Positions 32,257 to 39,779 of a stretch of 53,892 nucleotides of DNA are shown one piece after another. Both the position numbers and the translations under genes were made by a program. The notes below the pieces were generated by a model. That model did not search any database, was not told the DNA's origin, and saw only the letters and a program-made list of their open reading frames with translations. Origin of the DNA: Mycobacterium sp. ACS4054 (GTDB taxonomy: Bacteria > Actinomycetota > Actinomycetes > Mycobacteriales > Mycobacteriaceae); NCBI RefSeq assembly GCF_001667275.1, contig NZ_LZHV01000024.1, forward strand, positions 1 to 53,892, in the 5' to 3' direction. Position 1 is the stretch's first letter. Each line of letters begins with the position of its first letter.

Positions 32257-33972
32257 ATCCAGCTCCGCCGGTCCGTCCCGCCGCGTCAGTTCCGGATCCG
32301 TGCCCCGCTGCGACGTGCCGAGCGCTGGGCCACGCCGCGCCCGGCCGCCCACCTGCCGGTGCGTCACCGCCGGACGGTCCGCGCGCGTCGAGTCGATGAA
32401 TCCGCTTCTCGGGGAATCGGATTCGCCGGCGGCGGGGGCCGCGGCGGCGCCCTGGCCCGGCTCGGAACTTTCGGAGTCCACCGTGATCTTGTGGGTGCGG
32501 CGCAGGGCGAAGGTGATCTCCTCGACCTCTTCGAAGACCTGGCGAGCGGTGCGCAGCGGCGCGCTGGTGGTGTCGATCACCCGCGCGACGAACGGCGGCA
32601 CCAGCGGGCGGATCCACCGCGCGGCCGCCTTGGTGGCGTCGGGAATCGACGGGATCGGCGACGCGGTGCGCTCTTCAGGGAGCGCGACCTCCCGCGCGAC
32701 GGGCGCCGGCAAGTTCTCCACCTCGGCGCTGTGCGTCGGGGTCGGCAGCCCCATGGCCGCGCGGCTGGCGGCCTCGGCTTCCGCCGCGATGGGCAGGTAG
32801 ATGTCGTCGTCGGCCGGCTCGAAGGCGCGTTGCGACGATGCCTTCACCACCGGCGGTTCGATGGCATCCGCGATCCGCCGACGCTGCTGCTCCCGGTCGA
32901 TTTCGGTCTGGGCCTCGATGGCCAGCCGGGCCTGGGTCAGCTGGTGCTCGGCCCACATGATCTCGGCCTCCCGACGGATCTCGGCCCGCTTGATCGCGAT
33001 CGCGGTGTCCGCCTCGAGTTCCGCGCGTTCGCGCTCGGCGCGCGCCGCCGTGTGGCGATCGTGGGTGGTCTCGCCGCGCCAGCGGCCCAGGATCAGCGGC
33101 AGCAGGTAGAGCAGTACGCAAAAGGCGTCGGTCAGCAGCCGAAGCGTCAGCGCGCCGGCGCCCAGGTCGTTCATCGCGACCCAGCGCGCGCCGAGTCCGT
33201 GATCGGCGCCGGCGACCACGCCGCGGCGCGCTTCGTCCAGCGCTCGTTCCTGGCGCGCGATCGTCGCGTCCAGCGCGGGCGCCTGGCGGTCGCGTGCGGC
33301 CAGGGCACTGTCGAGTTCGCGCTGGCTGTCGGCGAGAAGTTCGTTCGCCGTTCGTGTTTCGGGCCCGGCGCCGGGATCACCGGTGATCCGGGTCTGCGGG
33401 CAGCCGGGGGTCGGACGGTATTCGCAGCGCGCGGTGACCAGGGCCTGATCCTGCTGCTGGTGGGCCCGGTCGACGGCGCCGTCGAGCGCGGCGCGCGCGT
33501 TCCTGGTTTGTTGCAGCGCCGCCGACGCCTGCGCGACCGGTGCCGCCGATCCGGCGCCGCGCAGGGCGCGTTCGTCGAGACGGTGGTCGATCGAGCCGGA
33601 CAGCAGGACGATGGCGGCAAGTTCACCGACGACGACGCCGAGCGCCGCCGCAACCACCGCGCGTGCGGCAACGCCGGGGCGGCCGCGGTGAGACCCCGAG
33701 GTGGTCGCGCGGGTGACCGCGCCGATTAGCAGGCCGAAGACCAAGGCCAGCGGCAGCACCGCAAGCAGTGGCCAGCGGGCCGACTCGCTCACCGCCAGGG
33801 TCGCGACCAGCCAGGCCAGCAACCCGCCGAACAACACCACGGCGCCGGCCACCGCGTGCGTGGAGCGCTCGTGGCGCTCACCCAGTTCCCGCGACTGCCC
33901 GCCGCCGAGCCAGGTGAGCACGCCCGCGGGCGAGACTTCCGAGCGCCGGTCGGTAACCATCTGGGCGCACAT
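32221..33972 (-). CDS. DUF4407-type integral membrane protein (Rv1779c-like)
   Basis: The ATG at 33972 follows GGGAGGTG at ideal spacing; a GTG at 34056 is possible but less likely. The product is 583 residues. Four transmembrane segments are visible (about residues 40-57, 65-86, 105-125 and 280-298), with a long periplasmic or extracellular helical loop between the third and fourth (rich in [26 protein letters not shown]). After the last helix comes a charged coiled-coil stretch ([32 protein letters not shown]) and a disordered Pro/Ser-rich tail. It matches Rv1779c in position and size. Function unknown. Confidence 0.82.
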   Translation of the reverse strand: MCAQMVTDRRSEVSPAGVLTWLGGGQSRELGERHERSTHAVAGAVVLFGGLLAWLVATLAVSESARWPLLAVLPLALVFGLLIGAVTRATTSGSHRGRPGVAARAVVAAALGVVVGELAAIVLLSGSIDHRLDERALRGAGSAAPVAQASAALQQTRNARAALDGAVDRAHQQQDQALVTARCEYRPTPGCPQTRITGDPGAGPETRTANELLADSQRELDSALAARDRQAPALDATIARQERALDEARRGVVAGADHGLGARWVAMNDLGAGALTLRLLTDAFCVLLYLLPLILGRWRGETTHDRHTAARAERERAELEADTAIAIKRAEIRREAEIMWAEHQLTQARLAIEAQTEIDREQQRRRIADAIEPPVVKASSQRAFEPADDDIYLPIAAEAEAASRAAMGLPTPTHSAEVENLPAPVAREVALPEERTASPIPSIPDATKAAARWIRPLVPPFVARVIDTTSAPLRTARQVFEEVEEITFALRRTHKITVDSESSEPGQGAAAAPAAGESDSPRSGFIDSTRADRPAVTHRQVGGRARRGPALGTSQRGTDPELTRRDGPAELDSPAGPRQLPPA

Positions 33973-34170
33973 CGAAAACACCTCCCAAGTCAACAAGCCT
34001 CCCAGGCCACCGCCCGCCGCACCGAATCGAACGGCCCCCCGTGTGGCGTGCTTCACAACAACGCGGCCGAATCGCCGGTGATCCGGGCGGGGGAGCTGCG
34101 GACGCGGATTTTTGGCGACGCGTGCAGATCAGCGACGGTTCCGACGGCCGACATGAGACGGTATAAGCCT

Positions 34171-34728
34171 ATGGAGAATCACGATTATCTCACCTACGAA
34201 GAGTTCGGACGCAGATTCTTCGAGGTCGCCGTCACCCCCGAGCGTGTCGCGGCCGCCTTCGCCGACATCGCCGGCAACGAGTTCGCCATGGAGCCCATCG
34301 CGCAGGGGCCCGGCGGCATCGCCAAGGTGAGCGCCAACGTCAAGATCCACGAACCCAAGGTCACCCGTCGCCTGGGTGACAGCATCACGTTCGTCATCCA
34401 CATCCCCCTGTCGATCGATCTGCTGCTCGACCTTCGGCTCGACAAGCAGCGGTTCGTGGTCTCCGGAGACATCGCGTTGCGGGCGACGGCGCGGGCCGCC
34501 GAGCCGCTGCTGCTGATCGTCGACGTCAGCAAGCCGCGGCCCTCCGACATCACGGTCAACGTGTCGTCGAAGTCCTTCCGCGGTGAGGTGTTGCGCATCC
34601 TCGCCGGCGTCGACGGCGAGATCCGCCGGTTCGTCGCCCAGTACGTCGCCGAGGAGATCGACGCGCCCCAGTCGCAGTCCGCGCAGATAATCGACGTGGC
34701 GCAGCAACTGAACGAAACCTGGCCCTAG
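34171..34728 (+). CDS. Conserved hypothetical protein (Rv1780-like)
   Basis: The 185-residue protein starts at MENHDYLTYEEFG; an ATG at 34153 would add six residues. No signal peptide or membrane helix is seen. It alternates short beta-like stretches (KVSANVKIHEPKVTRRLGDSITFVIHIPLSIDLLLDLRLDKQRFVVSGDIAL) and ends with an amphipathic helix (GEVLRILAGVDGEIRRFVAQYVAEEI), the look of a lipid-binding beta-sandwich, but I cannot name a family. Its position two genes before malQ and ESX-5 in M. tuberculosis makes the equivalence with Rv1780 likely. Confidence 0.75.
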   Translation: MENHDYLTYEEFGRRFFEVAVTPERVAAAFADIAGNEFAMEPIAQGPGGIAKVSANVKIHEPKVTRRLGDSITFVIHIPLSIDLLLDLRLDKQRFVVSGDIALRATARAAEPLLLIVDVSKPRPSDITVNVSSKSFRGEVLRILAGVDGEIRRFVAQYVAEEIDAPQSQSAQIIDVAQQLNETWP

Positions 34729-34796
34729 CGCGCAACGCATAGGCTCGGCCCGCCCGGGGTACTCAGTCCCCGTTGCGCGCCGGTGGCCGCGCTGCC

Positions 34797-34820
34797 ATGG
34801 TGGCGCCAAACCGCCACCAT
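34797..34820. repeat. Perfect 9-bp inverted repeat before SRPBCC gene
   Basis: ATGGTGGCG at 34797-34805 and CGCCACCAT at 34812-34820 form a perfect stem with a 6-nt loop, ending 23 bp before the SRPBCC start. It could fold in the 5' leader of that mRNA, act as an operator, or end transcription from the Rv1780-like gene. No T run follows, so regulation is as likely as termination. Confidence 0.45.
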
Positions 34821-34843
34821 CGTCTGGGGAGGAGCGGCAGGAC

Positions 34844-35272
34844 TTGGCACGAGTGGATGTTTCGGTGTCGTCGAAGGTGGACCCGGAGGCCGCCTGGAAG
34901 CTGGCGTCCGACCTCAGCCGATTCGACGAGTGGATGACGATTTTCGCCGGCTGGCGCGGGCCCATTCCCGACCAGATCGAGGAGGGCACCTGCGTTTCGT
35001 CGTGCGTGAAGGTCAAGGGTTTCCGCAACGTCATTCACTGGACGGTCACCCGCTACGACGAGCCGAAATCGATTGAGCTGCAAGGCCGCGGACGCGGCGG
35101 TATTCGGCTCGGCGTGGCGATGACCGTCACGGACAAGCATCCGGGGACCGATTTTCACCTCACCGCCGACCTGCGGGGCGGATTGCTCAGCGGTCCGATC
35201 GGAGGGTTGGTCGCCCGCGTTCTGCGCTCCGACGTGGAAAAGTCCGTGAAAAACCTGGCCTCGCTGCAATAG
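34844..35272 (+). CDS. SRPBCC/START-like domain protein (Rv0910-type)
   Basis: The 142-residue protein starts at a TTG at 34844, after GGGGAGGAG about ten bases upstream; a GTG at 34853 is an alternative. The whole length is one SRPBCC fold: VDVSVSSKVDPEAAWKLASDLSRFDEWMTIFAGWRG at the N terminus and a long C-terminal helix (GGLVARVLRSDVEKSVKNLASL). It resembles the mycobacterial Rv0910 group, described as toxins of a type II toxin-antitoxin pair. No antitoxin-like small gene is adjacent, so a simple ligand-binding or transport role is equally likely. Confidence 0.75.
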   Translation: MARVDVSVSSKVDPEAAWKLASDLSRFDEWMTIFAGWRGPIPDQIEEGTCVSSCVKVKGFRNVIHWTVTRYDEPKSIELQGRGRGGIRLGVAMTVTDKHPGTDFHLTADLRGGLLSGPIGGLVARVLRSDVEKSVKNLASLQ

Positions 35273-35287
35273 GTTCGCTGCAATAGG
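35261..35287 (+). repeat. Tandem 14-bp duplication across a stop codon
   Basis: TCGCTGCAATAGG occurs at 35261-35273 and again at 35275-35287, one base apart. The first copy contains the last three codons and the TAG stop of the SRPBCC gene. It looks like a recent slippage duplication with no effect on the protein. Confidence 0.8.
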
Positions 35288-35296
35288 CGAGACGGT

Positions 35297-35575
35297 CTAG
35301 CGCGCCGCGTGGCCGACCGGCCAGTCCCGCTCCGTCTCGCGAATCCGCCTGCGGTCCATGGCAAGCCATGCCAGGCCGGCCCCGAACGCGAGCATGGCGA
35401 AGATGGCGGCGGCCACCCCCGCGCCGGCGTCTCCCAGCGCGAAAGTGGCCACGCACACCGCGAACGCCAGGACCGCGGCCCCGACGATGACCAGCCCGGG
35501 CGTGCGCCCGAAATCGTCGAAGTCTCGCTTGGCACCGAGTCGGCGAGTGGTGCTCTCGACAGGGCCGTGCGTCAT
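35297..35575 (-). CDS. Small two-helix membrane protein
   Basis: The 92-residue protein has two transmembrane segments (about 27-47 and 52-72) between a charged N terminus (TRRLGAKRDFDDFGRTPG) and a basic/acidic tail (DRRRIRETERDWPVGHAAR). The ATG at 35575 follows GGAGGAGG. The overall shape resembles UsfY-like proteins of mycobacteria, small membrane proteins linked to SigF regulons, but the similarity judged by eye is weak. It is transcribed towards the SRPBCC gene, 84 bp from the molybdo-oxidoreductase gene upstream on the same strand. Confidence 0.65.
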   Translation of the reverse strand: MTHGPVESTTRRLGAKRDFDDFGRTPGLVIVGAAVLAFAVCVATFALGDAGAGVAAAIFAMLAFGAGLAWLAMDRRRIRETERDWPVGHAAR

Positions 35576-35658
35576 GGCCGCCTCCTCCGGTCGCTTCGTT
35601 CGGGCGCTTTTTGGGAGCTACCCGAATCGCCGTCGGAACAAACGACGGGGGCGGCCGG

Positions 35659-37497
35659 CTACAGCGTCTGGTGCCGCCCGAAGTACTTGTGGTCCTCGCT
35701 GTAACCGCCGTAGCCGCTGCCGATGTCGCGGTAGTCGGCGACGAACTCGATTCCCTTGATCCACTTGACGAGCTTGAAGCCGTGCTGCAATTCGTTGCGC
35801 AACCGCAGCGGCTTGCCGTGCATGTAGGGGAGCGGCTGGTCGTTCATGTTGTAGGCGAGCATCGTCATGTGGTGGTCCAGCTGACCGATGTGGTGGGCGT
35901 TGTAATAGATGCCGCCGGTCGCGCCGAGGCCCATCGAATAAAACACCGCCCATTTGGCTTCCGGCAGCGGCTTGACGATGTCCATGATCGTCTTCATTTG
36001 CACGCCACCCCATTTCGCGACGCCCGACCAGGCCTGGATGCAGAAGTGCTGGCTGATCTGCTCGTGGTAGGGCAGCGCCTTCAGGTCCTCGAGCGAGAAC
36101 TCCATCGGGTGCTCGACCAGACCGTAGACCTTGAGCCGCCAGTCCTTGAAGTCGTTGGCCTCCAGCTCCTTGTATTCGACGGTCTCCGGCAGGCGGCCGT
36201 TGCGCCAGTGGTGCGGCGAGATGTCCTTTTCGGTGAAGGCGCCCGGCTTCGGGTCGAGTTGCTCCAGCAGGCGCTGGAACGGGCCGACGAGCGCGTAGCC
36301 GACCCGCTGGATCACCCGGGGATGGCGAATGGTGAAGGGCGTGGCCCACACCCAGGCGACCGCCGTCACCACCATCGCCGCGGCGAAGATCCAGAAACCC
36401 ACCCAGCTGTCGTCGTCACGCGAGGCGAACATGTGGTTGAGGTTCTGCAGCGCGCCGGTGGTCAACACCATCGTCACGTGGACCAAGATGAAGAACAGGA
36501 AGTACACCAGCACAACGAAATGCAGGGAGCGCGCGTGCTGAATGCTCAGCCGCTTGCTCAGCCAGTGGACGCGCTGCGACAGTGCCGGCGACATGCCCAA
36601 GCCGGTGATCAGGGCCGCCGGCGCGGCGATGAAAACCGTCGTGAAATAGGCGAGCAGCTGCAGGCCGTTGTAGGCGACCCAGCCGTTGTCCTTTGGCCAG
36701 TCCAGCGAGAGGTACTGCACCGCAACGGATACGGCGTTGGGAAAGACATCCCAATTGGTGGGCACGATGTGGCGCCACTGACCGGTGGCGAACAGCAGCA
36801 CGTAGAAGACCAACCCGTTGACGAGCCAGAGCACGTCGATGCCGAGGTGCCACCACCGGGCCAGCCCGATGGAATGCCGGAATCCCGGCAACCCGAGTTG
36901 CGGTGGCAGCGCGACGGTGTCGGCGTTGGCCGTCCACAGCTCGTCGTCGGGCACCGGCGGCCCCACCCGCAACCACTCGTCCTTGCCCGGGGTGGCGTTG
37001 CGGCTGAAGTAGAGCCGGGGATGGTCACAAAGGATCTGGATGCCCGTCCGGATGATGAACATCATCATGAACAGGTTGAAGAAGTGGGTCCACCCGATCC
37101 ATGCGGGCAGGCCCGGGCTGACACCGGTGTGGGTGTCGGTTCCCGGGTAGCGCTGGATGAACGACTGCACCGCCGGCATGTTGTGCAGGCCTTTGCCGAT
37201 CGCCACGCCCACGACCAACAGGGCGAAACCGATCGGGATCAGCCACAGCAGGTTGAACCACCGGTCGCGGCCGATGCGCAGCTTCGGGGCGGTCGCCCGC
37301 CGGGTGAGATCGAAACCGCCACCGTAGGTTTCGACATCGATGATGTCTTCGGCGGTGTGGATCTCGTTGCGGTAGTCCGGGGCGGACTGAAGCGGCGTGC
37401 CCACTGCGAGTGTCGATACGTTGCCGTTCGGTGCTTGCCGTTCCGCGGTGGCTTCAGAAATGTCGACGTTGCGGTTCCGATGTTCGGTGTTCGTCAC
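35659..37497 (-). CDS. Cytochrome b-type membrane protein fused to sulfite-oxidase-type molybdopterin domain
   Basis: From the GTG at 37497 the product is 612 residues. Residues about 75-400 form a membrane part with five or so helices and several His residues suited to bind heme b (WTHFFNLFMMMFIIRTG, SIGLARWWHLGIDVLWLV, HARSLHFVVLVYFLFFILVHVTMVL). Residues about 430-610 are a sulfite-oxidase-fold molybdopterin domain, with the ligand Cys in QHFCIQAWSGVAKWGG. The pair would pass electrons between a molybdenum site and the membrane, as MsrPQ-like reductases do with separate subunits. A -10-like TATTTT lies seven bases before the GTG, so the message may be leaderless. A TTG at 37593 is a weaker start. 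Confidence 0.8.
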   Translation of the reverse strand: MTNTEHRNRNVDISEATAERQAPNGNVSTLAVGTPLQSAPDYRNEIHTAEDIIDVETYGGGFDLTRRATAPKLRIGRDRWFNLLWLIPIGFALLVVGVAIGKGLHNMPAVQSFIQRYPGTDTHTGVSPGLPAWIGWTHFFNLFMMMFIIRTGIQILCDHPRLYFSRNATPGKDEWLRVGPPVPDDELWTANADTVALPPQLGLPGFRHSIGLARWWHLGIDVLWLVNGLVFYVLLFATGQWRHIVPTNWDVFPNAVSVAVQYLSLDWPKDNGWVAYNGLQLLAYFTTVFIAAPAALITGLGMSPALSQRVHWLSKRLSIQHARSLHFVVLVYFLFFILVHVTMVLTTGALQNLNHMFASRDDDSWVGFWIFAAAMVVTAVAWVWATPFTIRHPRVIQRVGYALVGPFQRLLEQLDPKPGAFTEKDISPHHWRNGRLPETVEYKELEANDFKDWRLKVYGLVEHPMEFSLEDLKALPYHEQISQHFCIQAWSGVAKWGGVQMKTIMDIVKPLPEAKWAVFYSMGLGATGGIYYNAHHIGQLDHHMTMLAYNMNDQPLPYMHGKPLRLRNELQHGFKLVKWIKGIEFVADYRDIGSGYGGYSEDHKYFGRHQTL

Positions 37498-37976
37498 GCG
37501 GCCGAAAATACACGAACGCAATTGGATTAATTGGACTCGATCGGGAAGAAAAGCGCCGCCACGCGGCGTCGGAAACGGTACGGCCGCCGGCAACAGTTGC
37601 CGACGGGCAAAATCCGCCCCGGCACGGATAGCCGTTTCAGCATTTGCTCAACAAAACCGGTGATATCGCCGCATATACGGTTCCTTAAAGGCGCCTGTGG
37701 ATTTGGGCACAAGTTTCTGGATGATCCCGGCGGCGCGCCGGGCGCCACGCATCGACGCGCCGGCCGGGTTCCGGGAGCGGTCCCGGGCGGCTGCACCGAC
37801 GCCCACGGCGCGATGCCCGCCGCAACGGCTGCGTTTGGCCCCCGCCAGCAAAATGAATTCGCGGCACAAAGCCGAGCGGCCCCACCAAAGTTGGGTTACT
37901 GTACGGCGTCCGGACGACCGCGCATCGACAGGCAATGTTCGGGCAAATAAAAATACAATTCGATTTGGAGGTTTAC
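37498..37976. other. Intergenic region with divergent promoters
   Basis: No gene is supported. On the minus strand TATTTT at 37505-37510 is placed to drive a leaderless transcript of the molybdo-oxidoreductase. On the plus strand TACAAT at 37954-37959 lies just before the lipoprotein ribosome site. The stretch around 37640-37690 is AT-richer than the surroundings but shows no clear symmetry. Confidence 0.45.
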
Positions 37977-38402
37977 ATGATGCGACGCTGGCTGATTACG
38001 GCCCTTGTCCTTGCGGCGGCACTAATGGCCGGCTGCTCGAGCAGCAAACCTGCGAGTTCTCCGGCGAGTTCGGCCACGAGCAGTCGTTCGACCTCCACAG
38101 CAACTACCTCGTCCAGCGCTGCGTCGAGCGATACCAGTTCCGCAAACGCGCCCGCCGTCGCAACCCTGGATTCCAGCCAGTGCGTGGATGTCACCGGGGC
38201 GAACGTCGATTTGCTGGCCGCATCGGACAAAGACGCCGCGCGCAAGGCCGCCGACACCCTGGAGCGATACAACCCGCCGGCTTCGGTCAAAGATGCGATC
38301 GAACATTTCGCCAGCGTGGGCGGCGCCCACTTCGATGACCCGGATTACACCAAGAACAACAAGCTTGTCGACGGGTGGGTCAAGCAGGTGTGCCCCAGTT
38401 AA
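37977..38402 (+). CDS. Small secreted lipoprotein, unknown function
   Basis: The ATG at 37977 is preceded by TTGGAGG at good spacing. The 141-residue product has a lipoprotein signal peptide with the lipobox LMAGC (Cys at about residue 21), a long Ser/Thr/Ala-rich linker (about 22-58) and a small domain of about 80 residues with two cysteines (SSQCVDVTGANVDLLAA and WVKQVCPS), which may form a disulphide. It should be anchored at the outer face of the membrane. No family is recognised. It is divergent from the molybdo-oxidoreductase. Confidence 0.8.
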   Translation: MMRRWLITALVLAAALMAGCSSSKPASSPASSATSSRSTSTATTSSSAASSDTSSANAPAVATLDSSQCVDVTGANVDLLAASDKDAARKAADTLERYNPPASVKDAIEHFASVGGAHFDDPDYTKNNKLVDGWVKQVCPS

Positions 38403-38420
38403 CGGGCGAATGGTTCAAAG

Positions 38421-38888
38421 CTAATTCGCGTCGGGTGGCCGGACTCGGCGGACCGGACGGGTCTCGATCGCGTTGATGGTCAGGGCCCGGCGGCAGATCC
38501 GCCAGCGGTCGGTCAGCTCGTAGGAGTCGTCGTAGCGCAGATGCCAGACCACGTCGACCAACTCGTCACCGCGGCGGTCCCAGTGGTGCGCGACGCACGC
38601 GACGCGCCCGCGCGCGGTGCCCGGTCGGTCGCCCCCGTCATACACCTCGCCGACGATGGCGTGCTCGGTGCGAACGACCGCCGCGACGGTGGCGACGGCC
38701 GCGGCGATCGCGTCTCGACCGCGATGGGTTTGAATCGGTTCCAGCGACTTGGGCGGTTCGGGCACCTGCAGCACCGCGGTGTCGGTGAAAAGCGCTGCCA
38801 CGAAATCGAATCGACGCTCGTCGACCTGGGCCGCGTAGCGGTGCACCAGGTCGCTGAGCGCGGATCGGTCGTCGGCTGACAGGGTCAT
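38421..38888 (-). CDS. SnoaL-like (NTF2-fold) protein
   Basis: From the ATG at 38888 the product is 155 residues: LSADDRSALSDLVHRYAAQVDERRFDFVAALFTDTAVLQVP, then a central HRGRDAIAAAVATVAAVVRTEHAIVGE and the closing strands VDVVWHLRYDDSYELTDRWRICRRAL. This is the SnoaL_4-type NTF2 fold seen in small dehydratases, isomerases and ring-hydroxylating beta-like proteins. It follows the luciferase-like gene by 5 bp on the same strand and is probably cotranscribed, so the two may act on one substrate. Confidence 0.8.
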   Translation of the reverse strand: MTLSADDRSALSDLVHRYAAQVDERRFDFVAALFTDTAVLQVPEPPKSLEPIQTHRGRDAIAAAVATVAAVVRTEHAIVGEVYDGGDRPGTARGRVACVAHHWDRRGDELVDVVWHLRYDDSYELTDRWRICRRALTINAIETRPVRRVRPPDAN

Positions 38889-38893
38889 CGGGG

Positions 38894-39775
38894 TCACGCG
38901 ATCAACGAAAGGCGTTGCGCGCACGCCGACAGCCAGTCCTTGGCCTGCTCGATGTCGGTCGTCGGCGGCATGCCCAGCACGAGGCGGTCGGCCCCCTGAT
39001 CGGCGAGGGCGCCCGCCCGCTCGGCATCGATCTTTGTGACCAGGTGGCCCAGCGAAACCTCCAGGGCGGCCGGGTCACGTCCGGCCGCGGTGGCCTCCTC
39101 GCGCATCAGCGCGATCAGCGACGCGAGTTCGGGACCGGTGACCCCCAGCGGTTGGAACCCGTCGCCGAGCCGACCGGCGCGGCGCGCGGCCGCCTTGCTG
39201 TGCCCGCCGATGTGTATCGGGAGCCGTTCGCGGGCAACGGGTTTGGGGTAGCACATGACGTTGTCGAAGTCGAAGAACTCCCCGTGGTGCGACACGCCCT
39301 GGGGCCGCTCGGCCCACAGCGCCCGCAGGACGGCCAGCTGCTCGTCGGCGCGCCTGCCCCGGCTGTCGAAGTCGGCGCCGCACGCCTGGACCTCTTCTTT
39401 GAGCCAGCCGACGCCGACACAGAGCCGCAGTCTGCCGCCCGAGAGCACATCGAGGGTCGCCGCGCGTTTGGCCAGCATCACCGGATGATGGTTGGGCAGC
39501 ACGAGTACGCCGGTGGCCAACCCGAGCCGGTCGGTGTGGGCCGCCAGGAACGCCAACATTTCCAGGGGATCGGGGATCGGGCAGTCCGCCGCCAGCCCGA
39601 CGCGCCCCGAACTGTCGTAGGGATAGACGCTGTCGTAGGTGGTGGCCAGGACGGTGTGTTCGGCGACGACGATCGACTCGAACCCGCACTGCTCGAGGTG
39701 CCCGGCGAAGCTCACCATCCACTCGGGGTCCGCGGTGACGCCGTCGGTCACCGGGGCGACGACGGAAACCTTCAT
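38894..39775 (-). CDS. Luciferase-like (LLM) F420-dependent oxidoreductase
   Basis: The 293-residue protein is a TIM-barrel member of the luciferase-like family: VVAEHTVLATTYDSVYPY, then GLATGVLVLPNHHPVMLAKRAATLDVLSGGRLRLCVGVGWLKEEV, the block typical of F420-using mycobacterial enzymes. Cofactor F420 rather than FMN is an inference from that block. It probably oxidises or reduces a small ketone or alcohol. The SnoaL-like gene follows it by 5 bp; malQ is 4 bp upstream on the same strand, so all three may share a transcript. Confidence 0.87.
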   Translation of the reverse strand: MKVSVVAPVTDGVTADPEWMVSFAGHLEQCGFESIVVAEHTVLATTYDSVYPYDSSGRVGLAADCPIPDPLEMLAFLAAHTDRLGLATGVLVLPNHHPVMLAKRAATLDVLSGGRLRLCVGVGWLKEEVQACGADFDSRGRRADEQLAVLRALWAERPQGVSHHGEFFDFDNVMCYPKPVARERLPIHIGGHSKAAARRAGRLGDGFQPLGVTGPELASLIALMREEATAAGRDPAALEVSLGHLVTKIDAERAGALADQGADRLVLGMPPTTDIEQAKDWLSACAQRLSLIA

Positions 39776-39779
39776 GGCC

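Noticed and set aside
34844..35272. Toxin-antitoxin pair
   Set aside because: The SRPBCC protein resembles the Rv0910 toxin group, but no small antitoxin-like gene lies beside it, so a pair is not claimed.
35611..37530. Open frame of 639 codons on the plus strand
   Set aside because: It is the exact antisense of the molybdopterin/cytochrome b gene, which has clear motifs; the plus-strand product is low-complexity.
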